NCBI RefSeq assembly: GCF_014645895.1
Contig: NZ_BMMP01000009.1
Span: forward strand, 62,001 to 126,000
DNA from: Streptomyces daqingensis
Lineage (GTDB): Bacteria > Actinomycetota > Actinomycetes > Streptomycetales > Streptomycetaceae
Direction of reading: 5' to 3'
DNA length: 64,000 bases
Numbering within the stretch: position 1 is the first letter of the stretch; each line of letters begins with the position of its first letter. This document shows positions 6,953 through 14,839 of this stretch, one piece after another. The notes under the pieces were generated by a model, which worked only from the letters and a program-made list of their open reading frames with translations, had not been told where the DNA came from and ran no database searches. A program made the position numbers and the translations under genes.

Positions 6953-6995
6953 TTCGCAACGAGAGGGTCAGGGGTTCAAATCCCCTCAGGTCCAC
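6953..6995 (+). pseudogene. 3' end of a tRNA or tmRNA, probable att remnant
   Basis: A clean T-arm (AGGGG-TTCAAAT-CCCCT) followed by an acceptor 3' strand CAGGTCC and discriminator A. The matching acceptor 5' strand GGACCTG is not found in the preceding 150 bases, so the 5' portion is missing. It is followed 42 nt later by a strong terminator, as a native stable-RNA gene would be. Whether the parent is a tRNA or ssrA cannot be decided from this short piece. The structure implies that an inserted element lies to its left. Confidence 0.55.
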
Positions 6996-7036
6996 AGCGG
7001 GCCGTTCTTGAGTTGGCTGGAGAACGGTTGACGAGG

Positions 7037-7065
7037 TCCCGTCCGATCATGGAGATCGGACGGGA
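7037..7065 (+). terminator. Intrinsic terminator after the tRNA-like remnant
   Basis: TCCCGTCCGATC and its exact complement GATCGGACGGGA enclose the loop ATGGA and are followed by TTTCTT. It lies 42 nt past the acceptor end at 6995. Confidence 0.8.
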
Positions 7066-7233
7066 TTTCTTGTGTCGACGACCCGGCCCATGATGATCCC
7101 CGGCTGGGCAGCCCGATCCGGACCCCGCACGAAAGGGTCCAGAAACTCTCGCGCGCACGGCGACGAAGAGGATGGCGCTGCCTTTCGAATTGCCCTGACG
7201 CGACGCGGCGCTCCCCCCCCCCGGGCCCCTCCC

Positions 7234-8172
7234 TCAAGCCGTGAGCAGGGGTTCGGCGGTGGGCGCTCGCATGGCGGAGAAGCTGAGCGTGCGGTAGACC
7301 GCGACACGGTCGGCCAGTTCGGCGCATGCCGCGGCAGCCGCGGTGGTCCTGCGCGCGCAGGACGGGTCCCGCGAGTCGAGGAGCACTCCGAGAGTCGTGC
7401 CGCTGTGCCCGACGGCCACGCCGAGACCGCCCACCTCGCTGCAGATCTCCCGCATCGGCTCAAGTGACCGCTTGTACCGGAGCGGCTGGTTCATCAGCGC
7501 GCTCCGGGTCGCGACCCTGCCCACTTCTGCCAGGTCGTGACGCGGAATGGCGTCGATGAGCCTGTTCAGCAGACGGGCGTACTCGTAACCCTGCGCAGTG
7601 GAGTAGGACTTCGGGATGCGGTTGTAGGCGACGGTGTCAACCGCGCCCCCCTCGTCGATCCCCACCACGGTCATCGCCGGAAGGGATCCGAGGACCGCGC
7701 GCAGCCGCACCTCCCGGTGATGGAACGCGACGATCCCCGGGTAGAGAACGCCGTCCGTCGGTTCGATCCGGGCCAGCAGCCGCTCGATCCTGCGGGGCGG
7801 CATCGGAGTACCGAGGGACTTCGCCACGGCTCGCGCGGTGGCGACGAGGTCCGCTGAGGAGCTGGCCAGTCCCTTGCCCTCGGGGATCACGCTGCTGACG
7901 GTCAGGATGCCCCTGACGGGACGTCGCTCCTCCTCGGTGATCAAGTGCGCCAGTCGCAGGGCCTTCTTCTTGTGCTCGGGCCGTACGGTGATCCCGTCGG
8001 CTCCCGGGTCCTGACGGAACGTCGCCATGCTCCACCGGGCGACCGGCAGGGTCACGAGGAAGTCGCCACCATCCCCCGGCAGCACACCCTGCAGCAGTTC
8101 GCCGAAGGTGCCGAAGGCCGTACCAGTGCCCGTCAGCCCCTGTCGCGGTGTCACGTCGTGGGAGCGCTTCAC
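7234..8172 (-). CDS. GHMP-family kinase (PduX-like)
   Basis: A 312-residue GHMP kinase. Motif 1 is GTAFGTFGELLQG (about residue 15), motif 2 is PEGKGLASSSADLVA (about residue 105) and motif 3 is AVGHSGTTLGVLL (about residue 265). The early GEL-LQG pattern is like PduX, the L-threonine kinase of cobamide synthesis. It is divergent from the metal-uptake-like operon across a 594-bp region with two Zur/Fur-like sites. Beside an SbnA-like PLP enzyme, a role making an O-phospho amino acid is attractive but inferred. The start is GTG after GAGGAA; the longer ORF upstream has no better site. Confidence 0.75.
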   Translation of the reverse strand: MKRSHDVTPRQGLTGTGTAFGTFGELLQGVLPGDGGDFLVTLPVARWSMATFRQDPGADGITVRPEHKKKALRLAHLITEEERRPVRGILTVSSVIPEGKGLASSSADLVATARAVAKSLGTPMPPRRIERLLARIEPTDGVLYPGIVAFHHREVRLRAVLGSLPAMTVVGIDEGGAVDTVAYNRIPKSYSTAQGYEYARLLNRLIDAIPRHDLAEVGRVATRSALMNQPLRYKRSLEPMREICSEVGGLGVAVGHSGTTLGVLLDSRDPSCARRTTAAAAACAELADRVAVYRTLSFSAMRAPTAEPLLTA

Positions 8173-8439
8173 GTGTTTCCTCTCTTCTTCCTGCGTCGCC
8201 TCCTCGTAGCCGTAGCTGTGCGAACGCATGGGTGCGCGTGTCTGAGAGCCTCCGTGCACCTGCCGCCGGCCGGCTCGACGTCACATCACGTGAAGGCATC
8301 TGAGGGTTCAGGGGACCGCACACCATGCAAGAGCCCGGCTGAAGGCCATGCGGGGACGGGGTCTTCTCGCGTACGGGCGAGATCAGTTGGCGGTGTGGCG
8401 AGGGCGGCATCGAGGTCACGCCGGGGTATCAGATGAAAC

Positions 8440-8454
8440 TGATAATCGTTCTAA
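8440..8454. promoter_or_regulatory. Weak Zur/Fur-like box facing the kinase gene
   Basis: TGATAATCGTTCTAA has the 7-1-7 layout of Fur-family boxes and shares 10 of 15 positions with the box at 8562-8576. The right half is poorly palindromic. It lies about 270 bp upstream of the minus-strand GHMP kinase. Confidence 0.3.
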
Positions 8455-8560
8455 CTCATCCGAGTGTGATGAGGCAAGTCGGCGGCGTCTGCGTGCATGG
8501 GCGTCCTCGGACGCGAGTCACCTCGCTGTGCTGTCGACGGCGTGCGGCGGCAAACTGCTC

Positions 8561-8589
8561 TTGACAATCATTTCCATTTAACTGATGCT
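8561..8589 (+). promoter_or_regulatory. Promoter with overlapping Zur/Fur-like box
   Basis: TTGACA (8561-8566) and GATGCT (8584-8589) are spaced by 17 nt, a good vegetative promoter. The box TGACAATCATTTCCA (8562-8576) covers the -35 and spacer and resembles actinobacterial Zur sites of the form TGAAAATCATTTTCA, with two differences. This placement would allow repression by a metal-loaded regulator. Confidence 0.5.
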
Positions 8590-8766
8590 CGCTGCACCAG
8601 GCAGCCGCCCGGTTTCAGTCGTGCCGTATCGGGGTGTGCGACTCCGGGATGCGAGAGCTGCGGCGGGCTGCCTCGGAGTTCACCTCCTCCGGGAGGCGCG
8701 CGTCATGACGAAACGGCGCGGCCGGCGGAGACGGAACCCGCAGGAAGAACCCCAGCAGGAGGAGCC

Positions 8767-9549
8767 ATGGGCGAGCAGAACCGTACGAGGACAGCACTCT
8801 CAGCCGACGACCCGACAGCGGATAGGGCGTGGGCTCTTCACGAAACCCTTCCGCACACGCTTCCAGCAGCCGAGATCATCGCCCTCAACACCCCGAAGGC
8901 GGACCTGCACACGTGGCGCACGTACGCGTACCGGGAGTGGACGTTCGAAATGCCTCCCGGCGTCTTCACGCCGGGAGAGACGAGCCGGATGATCCACGAC
9001 CGCATCTTGGACGGGACCATCCCCGTCGGCGGCAGGTCGTACGCCGCGATGGGGGTCGGCCTCGGTGTCGAGGCGGTCGTCGCCGGGCTCCGCGGGGCGA
9101 AGGAGGTCCACGCGGTGGACATCGACCCCGAGAGCGTGCGGGCGATGACGGAAGCCTACGAGCGCATCGTGGGCGACAAGCCCGGAACCCTCTTCCACCC
9201 CTGGGTCTCCGACCTGTTCGAAAGCGTGCCCGACGGAGCGCAGTTCGACGTGATCACCTTCAACCCGCCCGCCGTGCGGGAGACGGTGAGCGAGGACCCG
9301 GCCGTCGTGCGGAACGTGTGCGTGGGCATCGGCATAGTGCGGCAGTTCTTCGACCAGATCGTGCAGCGGGACCTGCTGGTGGACGACGGCGAGATCTACT
9401 TCATCGTCTCCAACACCTCCGAGCTGCGGAACATCGTCGCGTACGCGATCACCTCCGGGTTCTTCCCGGAGGTGATGCACCATCAGACGTGGAACACGGA
9501 CGACGTGCAGACCTTCCTGTTCAAGCTGCGCCGAAGCGCAGCGGTCTGA
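8767..9549 (+). CDS. Class I SAM-dependent methyltransferase with NPP motif
   Basis: A 260-residue methyltransferase, first gene of the plus-strand operon. The SAM-binding motif I is GVGLGVEAVVAGLRG, the acidic strand end is VHAVDIDPES, and motif IV is FNPPAVRE. NPP[Y/A]-type motifs occur in enzymes that methylate planar nitrogens, such as the PrmC/HemK group. The start is the ATG preceded by CAGGAGGAG. Nine bases separate it from the PLP enzyme gene, so the two are co-transcribed. A tailoring step on a small amine-containing metal ligand is a reasonable inference; the substrate is unknown. Confidence 0.75.
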   Translation: MGEQNRTRTALSADDPTADRAWALHETLPHTLPAAEIIALNTPKADLHTWRTYAYREWTFEMPPGVFTPGETSRMIHDRILDGTIPVGGRSYAAMGVGLGVEAVVAGLRGAKEVHAVDIDPESVRAMTEAYERIVGDKPGTLFHPWVSDLFESVPDGAQFDVITFNPPAVRETVSEDPAVVRNVCVGIGIVRQFFDQIVQRDLLVDDGEIYFIVSNTSELRNIVAYAITSGFFPEVMHHQTWNTDDVQTFLFKLRRSAAV

Positions 9550-9558
9550 GGCCCGGGG

Positions 9559-10566
9559 ATGCACTCACACATAGCGGAAGCGATCAAGCAGCCCGATCTG
9601 ATCCGTCTCGAGCCGGATCTGATCTGCCTGCGTTTCGAGACGATGAAGATCTACTCGGCCCTGGGAGCGGTTCGTCATCTGCTCGATTCGGGAGCCGTGA
9701 AGCCTGGCGACACGCTCATCGACAGCTCAAGTGGCATCTACGCGCAGGCCCTTGCGCTCGCCTGCCACCGCTACGGGCTCAACTGCCACATCGTGGGCTC
9801 CACGACCGTGGACCGCACGCTCCGCATACAGCTGGAGATTCTCGGCGCCACCCTGGAACAGGTCGAGCCCTCGAAGAACCTGCGGTTGGACCAGGAACTG
9901 AGGGTTCGCCGAATCGCGGAAATCCTCGAGGAGAACCCGTCGTACCACTGGATGCGGCAGTACCACGACGAGATCCACTACTACGGCTACCGCGAGGTCG
10001 CCGATGACATGGACCGTGAAATCCCCGCGGGGCCGGTCACGTTGGTCGGCGGCGTCGGATCGGGGGCGTCGACCGGGGCCATCGCCACCTATCTCAGGGA
10101 AGCCGGACGGGATGTGTCCGTCGTGGGCATACAGCCCTTCGGTAGCGTGACATTCGGCTCGGAACACGTACCGGACCCGGACATGATCATCGCCGGCATC
10201 GGCAGCGCCATCGAGTTCAAGAACGTCCGGCACGACCTGTACGACAGGATCCACTGGGTCAACTTCGAATGCGCCCTGTCGGGGTCCGTCGAACTGCTGC
10301 GAAACACCGGCATATTCGCCGGGCTGTCGGCCGGAGCGGCGTACCTGACCACCCTGTGCGAACGGCGCGGAGACGGCTCTCGCACGTACGTCTTCATCGC
10401 GGCCGACACGGGCCACCGCTACGTCGAGGACGCCTACGCCCAGCACCGAGGTGCCAGGGACATCGAGACCCTGAGGCCGCACGAGATCGCCTCCCTCGAC
10501 GAACTGAAACCCCCCTGGTCGGCGGCGAACTGGCGCGACATATCCCCGCCGGCGCACGGCAGTTGA
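9559..10566 (+). CDS. PLP-dependent fold type II enzyme, SbnA/cysteine synthase-like
   Basis: A 335-residue enzyme of the cysteine synthase (beta-replacement) superfamily. The likely Schiff-base lysine lies in RFETMKIYSALGAV (about residue 30). The phosphate-binding loop is GGVGSGASTGA (about residue 170) and GLSAGAAY (about residue 255) matches the PLP pyridine-N site. The early part departs from ordinary cysteine synthases, which carry a NPxGSxKdR block, so it is a specialised member. SbnA of staphyloferrin B uses O-phosphoserine and an amino donor. A similar C-N bond formation here would fit the adjacent GHMP kinase. This is inferred from family and context. Confidence 0.72.
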   Translation: MHSHIAEAIKQPDLIRLEPDLICLRFETMKIYSALGAVRHLLDSGAVKPGDTLIDSSSGIYAQALALACHRYGLNCHIVGSTTVDRTLRIQLEILGATLEQVEPSKNLRLDQELRVRRIAEILEENPSYHWMRQYHDEIHYYGYREVADDMDREIPAGPVTLVGGVGSGASTGAIATYLREAGRDVSVVGIQPFGSVTFGSEHVPDPDMIIAGIGSAIEFKNVRHDLYDRIHWVNFECALSGSVELLRNTGIFAGLSAGAAYLTTLCERRGDGSRTYVFIAADTGHRYVEDAYAQHRGARDIETLRPHEIASLDELKPPWSAANWRDISPPAHGS

Positions 10567-10665
10567 GACCGGCCGACAACGAACCTGGCCGGGCTCGTCA
10601 ACGACGGCCAGCTCCCTGCTCGCAGAGCAGCCAGACACATTCACCACTCGACGAGAGAACTGAGA

Positions 10666-11511
10666 ATGCCCTACCCGAAGCCGCACACCGTGGCGGAACT
10701 CACCGAGGGAATACTTGAGGGCGCCTACGGCCCGGATCCGAAGGACGTGACCGTCACCAGCGCCTTCTGGCTCTACCACACCACGCGACTGGCGGGCGGC
10801 GACGTCACATACCACAACCACTATCTCCTGCTGCGCGTGGGAGAGAGCTTCGGAGCCTGCTCCTTCGAAGCGGGCGAGGTGAGCTCCGACTTCTGCGAGA
10901 ACGCCTCCGGTTCCACCCTGGAGACACTCCTGCGCAGCGAGTCCGCTTCCGTCCGCATCGCCGCGCTGGACGCCTATCTCTCGCGCGTTCGGCCTCACCG
11001 GGAGGCCGGTGAGGCCGAACCGGTCACGCTGCCCTCGGGAACGCCGGAGATACGGGCGAGGGCGCGGGACGCCGCCATCGCCGGACTGCTCGACCTTGAG
11101 CCGGGTGCCAAGGTGGCTCTGATCGGTGTGGTGAATCCGCTGATCGAAGCGATACGTGACCGGGGCGGTGTCTGTCTGCCCTGTGACCTGAACCTGCGCA
11201 CGACCCAGTGGGGTGAACCCGTCTCGGACGACATGACCGAGGTTCTCGAGCAGGCCGATGCTGTGGTGGCCACCGGAATGACCCTCGGCAACGGCACGTT
11301 CGACCTGATTCTCGAGCACTGCAGGCAGAACGACGTTCCGTTGGTGGTCTACGCGCAGACGGGCAGTGCCGTCGCCCGCGCGTTCCTGTCCAGCGGCGTC
11401 ACCGCCCTGTCGGCCGAGGCCTTCCCGTTCTCGCAGTTCAGCGCGGACGCGACCGCCCTGTACCGCTACCGGGCCGACAGCTTCGCGGCGGGACTAGAGG
11501 AGGCATCGTGA
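10666..11511 (+). CDS. DUF364-type Rossmann-like protein (putative metal-chelation family)
   Basis: A 281-residue protein in the DUF4213/DUF364 superfamily, which Pfam labels a putative heavy-metal chelation domain. The N-terminal part (about residues 10-100) precedes a Rossmann-like core starting KVALIGVVNPLIEAIRDRGG (about residue 146), then NLRTTQWG and ADAVVATGMTLGNGTFD, which is the characteristic family block. It is soluble, with no signal. It follows the PLP enzyme by 99 nt and its TGA overlaps the GTG of the MFS gene. Family members often sit in metal-related loci, but no reaction is established. Confidence 0.7.
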   Translation: MPYPKPHTVAELTEGILEGAYGPDPKDVTVTSAFWLYHTTRLAGGDVTYHNHYLLLRVGESFGACSFEAGEVSSDFCENASGSTLETLLRSESASVRIAALDAYLSRVRPHREAGEAEPVTLPSGTPEIRARARDAAIAGLLDLEPGAKVALIGVVNPLIEAIRDRGGVCLPCDLNLRTTQWGEPVSDDMTEVLEQADAVVATGMTLGNGTFDLILEHCRQNDVPLVVYAQTGSAVARAFLSSGVTALSAEAFPFSQFSADATALYRYRADSFAAGLEEAS

Positions 11512-12824
11512 GCGTCGGCGCCGGGACTTCACAGATGAAGCGCGACGGTCAGGACACCGATGAGCAGCTTCCGGGCGACCTGAAGATGACGCGCACGCTG
11601 TGGCCGATACTGCTGGCCTCAGCGGTCGGGTTGCTGCCCTTCACCGTCTTCAGCACGTATCTGGTGCCGATCGCGGACGAGTCCGGAAGCAGCGTCGCGG
11701 CGATGGGCGGGCTCCGGGGACTCGGGGGCCTGGCGGCCCTGCTGGTCGGTACGGCTCTGGCGCCGCTGATCGACCGGGTGCCGAAGGAGTGGGCCGCTGC
11801 TGGCGGGCTCGGAGTACTGGCGGTGTCGGCCGCTCTCGGGGCGAGCGGCGAATACATCCTCCTGGTGGCGTTCTGCCTGCTCGTCGGGGCTGGGACAGCC
11901 GTGCTCAATCCGGCTCTGACCGCGGCGGCAGCCGACCGGTTCGGCTCCGGGAAGGCGGCCGGCAGAGCGGCGACGCTGGTCACGGCCACCCAGTCCATGA
12001 CGGCGATGCTGGCGGCGCCCGTGATCGCGCTGCCCGCGGTGTTCTGGGGGTGGGAGGGAGACCTTCTCGCGGTCACAGCCGTCTCGCTGCTGCTCGCGGT
12101 GATCCTTCTCTCCTGGCGCGGCCGCTCCCGCGTCGAGGGAGAGGAAGAGGCTGACGGCGGGGAGAAGTTGAGCTACCTCGCCTCCTTCATGGCCCTTGCC
12201 GCGGTGCGGGGTGCCGTTCCGCTGCTGCTGATCTCCCTTCTCCGCACGGCCGTGTTCATGGGGTACTTGGCGTATCTGGCCGCGTACTACGACAGCCGCT
12301 TCCAACTCGACCCGGGTCTCTTCTCCTTGGTGTGGACGCTCAGCGGTGCTTCGTTCTTCGCGAGCAACCTCCTCACGGGACGGCTCACGAACTCCGCGGG
12401 GCCTCGGGTGCGTACGGAGCACTTGCTGATCCTCGGCCTCGTCGCGGCTCTGGCCTCCGTCGTCGGGTTCTACTTCACGCACTGGCTTCCGCTGGCTCTT
12501 GTGCTCACCTCGCTCCACGCGGCCAGTCACGCGGTCGTCGCCGCGTGCGCTGTGAGTCTGCTCGTCCGGCGTTGTGGGGCGCTGCGGGGATCCGCCTTGA
12601 GCATCAATGCCGCAGGGATGAGCCTCGGTGTCTTCGTCGGGGCCGCCCTCGGCGGCGCCGGCCTCGGCCTCGCCGGCTATCCCGGAATCGCCTTGGCCTT
12701 CGGGGCGCTCATGGCGGCGGCATTGGGAGCTGCCTTCCTGGTCTCGCGTCTCTCCGGCGACGAACACACCGGCGAGGACGGCACGGAGAACCCTGAGTCG
12801 TCCGACACGTCCGCGACCCCGTGA
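11508..12824 (+). CDS. MFS transporter, probable metallophore exporter
   Basis: A 438-residue protein with about twelve membrane helices from residue 28 onward, after a short charged N-terminus, and an acidic C-terminal tail (DEHTGEDGTE). The MFS loop 2-3 region reads APLIDRVPKEW. It begins at GTG overlapping the previous stop codon by 4 nt, preceded by GAGGAGG. Placed between presumed biosynthetic genes and a FecCD-type importer, it is most simply the exporter of the ligand, as MFS proteins are in the staphyloferrin, staphylopine and EDDS systems. This role is inferred. Confidence 0.75.
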   Translation: MSVGAGTSQMKRDGQDTDEQLPGDLKMTRTLWPILLASAVGLLPFTVFSTYLVPIADESGSSVAAMGGLRGLGGLAALLVGTALAPLIDRVPKEWAAAGGLGVLAVSAALGASGEYILLVAFCLLVGAGTAVLNPALTAAAADRFGSGKAAGRAATLVTATQSMTAMLAAPVIALPAVFWGWEGDLLAVTAVSLLLAVILLSWRGRSRVEGEEEADGGEKLSYLASFMALAAVRGAVPLLLISLLRTAVFMGYLAYLAAYYDSRFQLDPGLFSLVWTLSGASFFASNLLTGRLTNSAGPRVRTEHLLILGLVAALASVVGFYFTHWLPLALVLTSLHAASHAVVAACAVSLLVRRCGALRGSALSINAAGMSLGVFVGAALGGAGLGLAGYPGIALAFGALMAAALGAAFLVSRLSGDEHTGEDGTENPESSDTSATP

Positions 12825-12879
12825 CCGGCTCACTCACGACGGACACGGCGTCCACCGTCCGTCCCGGAGAGGAGTGCGT

Positions 12880-14019
12880 ATGCGCCCGTCAGCATCCCCG
12901 GCGCCGCCGGTGAGCAGCGATTGCCGCATCCCGGACGGGAAGGCGAACCAGGCTCCCGGCGCCCGAGGTTCCGAATCCTCCGCCTCACGTATGCGGTTGA
13001 CGACGACCTGCTTCGTCCTCCTCGCTCTGCTGCTGGTGTCGGTCGTCGTTGCGATCGGCCTCGGAACCGCGGTGGTCACTCCCGGCGACACGGCCTGGTA
13101 CCTGTGGGCGGCCCTGACCGGCGGGAAGATCGGCGCGAGCGAGGCGACGACCTATCAGATCGTCTGGGAGATCCGCACGCCACGCGTACTCCTGGCCGCC
13201 CTGGTCGGGGCCGGGCTGAGCACCGTCGGCGTCGCCGTCCAGGCGATGGTGCGCAACGCGCTGGCCGACCCGTACGTGCTGGGCGTCTCCTCCGGGGCGT
13301 CCGTGGGCGCGGTCGGCGTCACCGTCACCGGAGGGCTCGCGGTTCTGGGTGTCTACGCCGTGTCCGCCGGGGCCTTCCTGGGGGCGCTGGCGGCATCCGC
13401 CATGGTGTACGCAGCTGCCGCCAGTCGGGCCGGGATGTCCCCGCTGCGCCTCATCCTCACCGGCGTCGCCATGGCGCTCGGTTTCCAGGCTGTGATGAGC
13501 GTGATCATCTATCTGGTCCCCAACAGCGAGGCCACCAGCACGGTTCTGTACTGGACCATGGGCAGCTTCGGCGCCGTGACGTGGGCAGCGCTGCCCGCCG
13601 TGGCCGCGGCGGTGCTGCTCGGCCTGGTCGTGCTGCGGCGCTACGGCCGTGCCCTGGACGTGATGGCGCTCGGCGACGAGACGGCGGCGAGCCTGGGCGT
13701 CGACCCTGACCGGCACCGCAAGCAACTCCTGGTCCTCATCTCGCTCGTGACCGGTGCCATGGTCGCCGTGAGCGGTGCCATCAGTTTCGTCGGCCTGGTC
13801 ATGCCCCATTTGGTGCGCATGGTCGTCGGGTCCACGCACGCGCGCGTACTCGCGGTCAGCCCCCTCGTCGGAGCCGTCTTCATGGTGTGGACGGACCTCG
13901 TCGCCCGAACGCTCGTGGCCCCGCGGGAACTGCCCCTCGGCGTCATCACCGCACTGGTCGGTGTCCCGGTCTTCGTCACGCTGATGCGCCGCAAGGCCTA
14001 CATGTTCGGAGGCCGTTGA
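12880..14019 (+). CDS. FecCD-family metal-chelate ABC transporter permease
   Basis: A 379-residue integral membrane protein of the FecCD/BtuC family. The signature blocks are IRTPRVLLAALVGAGLSTVG, then MVRNALADPYVLGVSSGASV, and SFVGLVMPHLVRMVVGSTH near the C-terminus. About nine to ten helices follow a 40-residue soluble N-terminus. The chosen ATG has GAGAGGAG upstream; a longer ORF upstream overlaps the MFS gene in another frame. One permease gene suggests a homodimeric channel. It is followed one base later by the ATPase gene. Confidence 0.9.
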   Translation: MRPSASPAPPVSSDCRIPDGKANQAPGARGSESSASRMRLTTTCFVLLALLLVSVVVAIGLGTAVVTPGDTAWYLWAALTGGKIGASEATTYQIVWEIRTPRVLLAALVGAGLSTVGVAVQAMVRNALADPYVLGVSSGASVGAVGVTVTGGLAVLGVYAVSAGAFLGALAASAMVYAAAASRAGMSPLRLILTGVAMALGFQAVMSVIIYLVPNSEATSTVLYWTMGSFGAVTWAALPAVAAAVLLGLVVLRRYGRALDVMALGDETAASLGVDPDRHRKQLLVLISLVTGAMVAVSGAISFVGLVMPHLVRMVVGSTHARVLAVSPLVGAVFMVWTDLVARTLVAPRELPLGVITALVGVPVFVTLMRRKAYMFGGR

Positions 14020-14020
14020 C

Positions 14021-14839
14021 ATGGACCTCACCCTCGACCGGCTCTCCGTCGTCACCGACGGCAAGAAGCTCCTGCACGACCTCTCCCTGAACGTGCAGGA
14101 CGGCCGGTGCGTGGGCCTCGTCGGGCCCAACGGCAGCGGCAAGTCCACCGCGCTGAAGTGCATCTACCGAGCCCTGCGGCCGAGTTCCGGCACCGTGCGG
14201 ATCGGTGAGGAGGAACTCTCCCATCTGAGCATGCGGCGAAGTGCCCAAATGGTCGCCGCCCTTGCTCAGGACGGGGAGGTCGAACTCGACTTCACCGTGG
14301 AGGAGGTCGTCGCGTTGGGCCGCACGCCCCACATCCGGGGCAACCAGGTGCTCAGTGCCAGGGAGCGGGAGCTGTGCGAGCGGGCCATGGAGCAGCTCGA
14401 CATCTCTCACCTTGCCCGGCGCGGCGTGCTGACGCTCTCCGGCGGTGAGCGTCAACGCGTTCTCGTGGCCCGCGCCTTCGTCCAGGAGCCGCAGATCCTC
14501 GTCCTCGACGAGCCGACCAACCACCTCGACGTACGTCATCAGGTGGAGCTGCTGTCGCTGCTGCGCAGCACCGGTCTGACCACCTTGGTCGTCCTGCACG
14601 ACCTCAACCTCGCCGCAGCGGCCTGCGACCAGCTCGGCGTGCTCTCCGACGGATGCCTGGTCGCCAACGGGGCTCCCGAAAAGGTCCTGACGCCGGAACT
14701 GGTTCACGACGTCTTCGGCGTCCGCACAACCGTCGTCAGCCACCCGCTGACCGGCGATCCGCAACTGCTCTATTCCCTCACCCCCACCCCTCCATCACCG
14801 GACGGAAGTGACACCTCATGCCCCTCGCCCGGCCACTGA
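14021..14839 (+). CDS. FecE-type ABC transporter ATP-binding protein
   Basis: A 272-residue ATPase with Walker A GPNGSGKST (about residue 38), Q-loop in ALAQDG, ABC signature LSGGERQR (about residue 140), Walker B LVLDEPTNHLD and the switch histidine in LHDLN. It is the energy-coupling subunit for the permease encoded one base upstream. Its 3' end overlaps the start of the binding-protein gene by 22 nt, which shows tight coupling of the whole import module. Confidence 0.92.
   Translation: MDLTLDRLSVVTDGKKLLHDLSLNVQDGRCVGLVGPNGSGKSTALKCIYRALRPSSGTVRIGEEELSHLSMRRSAQMVAALAQDGEVELDFTVEEVVALGRTPHIRGNQVLSARERELCERAMEQLDISHLARRGVLTLSGGERQRVLVARAFVQEPQILVLDEPTNHLDVRHQVELLSLLRSTGLTTLVVLHDLNLAAAACDQLGVLSDGCLVANGAPEKVLTPELVHDVFGVRTTVVSHPLTGDPQLLYSLTPTPPSPDGSDTSCPSPGH

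Larger units (their letters stand above)
6752..7233. other. Gene-poor border zone with tRNA-like remnant
   Basis: About 480 bases without a protein gene. It contains a 13-bp inverted repeat (6838-6872), a second tRNA/tmRNA 3' end (6953-6995) and a strong terminator (7037-7065). After 7065 the sequence down to the GHMP kinase stop shows nothing I recognise apart from a run of ten C (7207-7216). Confidence 0.55.
8173..8766. other. Divergent control region of the metallophore-like locus
   Basis: A 594-bp region between the minus-strand kinase and the plus-strand operon. It contains a TTGACA-type promoter overlapped by a Zur/Fur-like box (8561-8589), a second related site (8440-8454) and a leader of about 170 nt before the methyltransferase. 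Short ORFs here lack ribosome-binding sites and are not called. Confidence 0.5.

Noticed and set aside
6900-6995. Complete tRNA or ssrA gene on the plus strand
   Set aside because: Only the T-arm and acceptor 3' strand fold; no GGACCTG partner is found within 150 bases upstream.
8705-8992. ORF beginning MTKRRGRRRRNPQ before the methyltransferase
   Set aside because: It overlaps the methyltransferase in another frame and has no family resemblance; the methyltransferase ATG has a much better ribosome-binding site.
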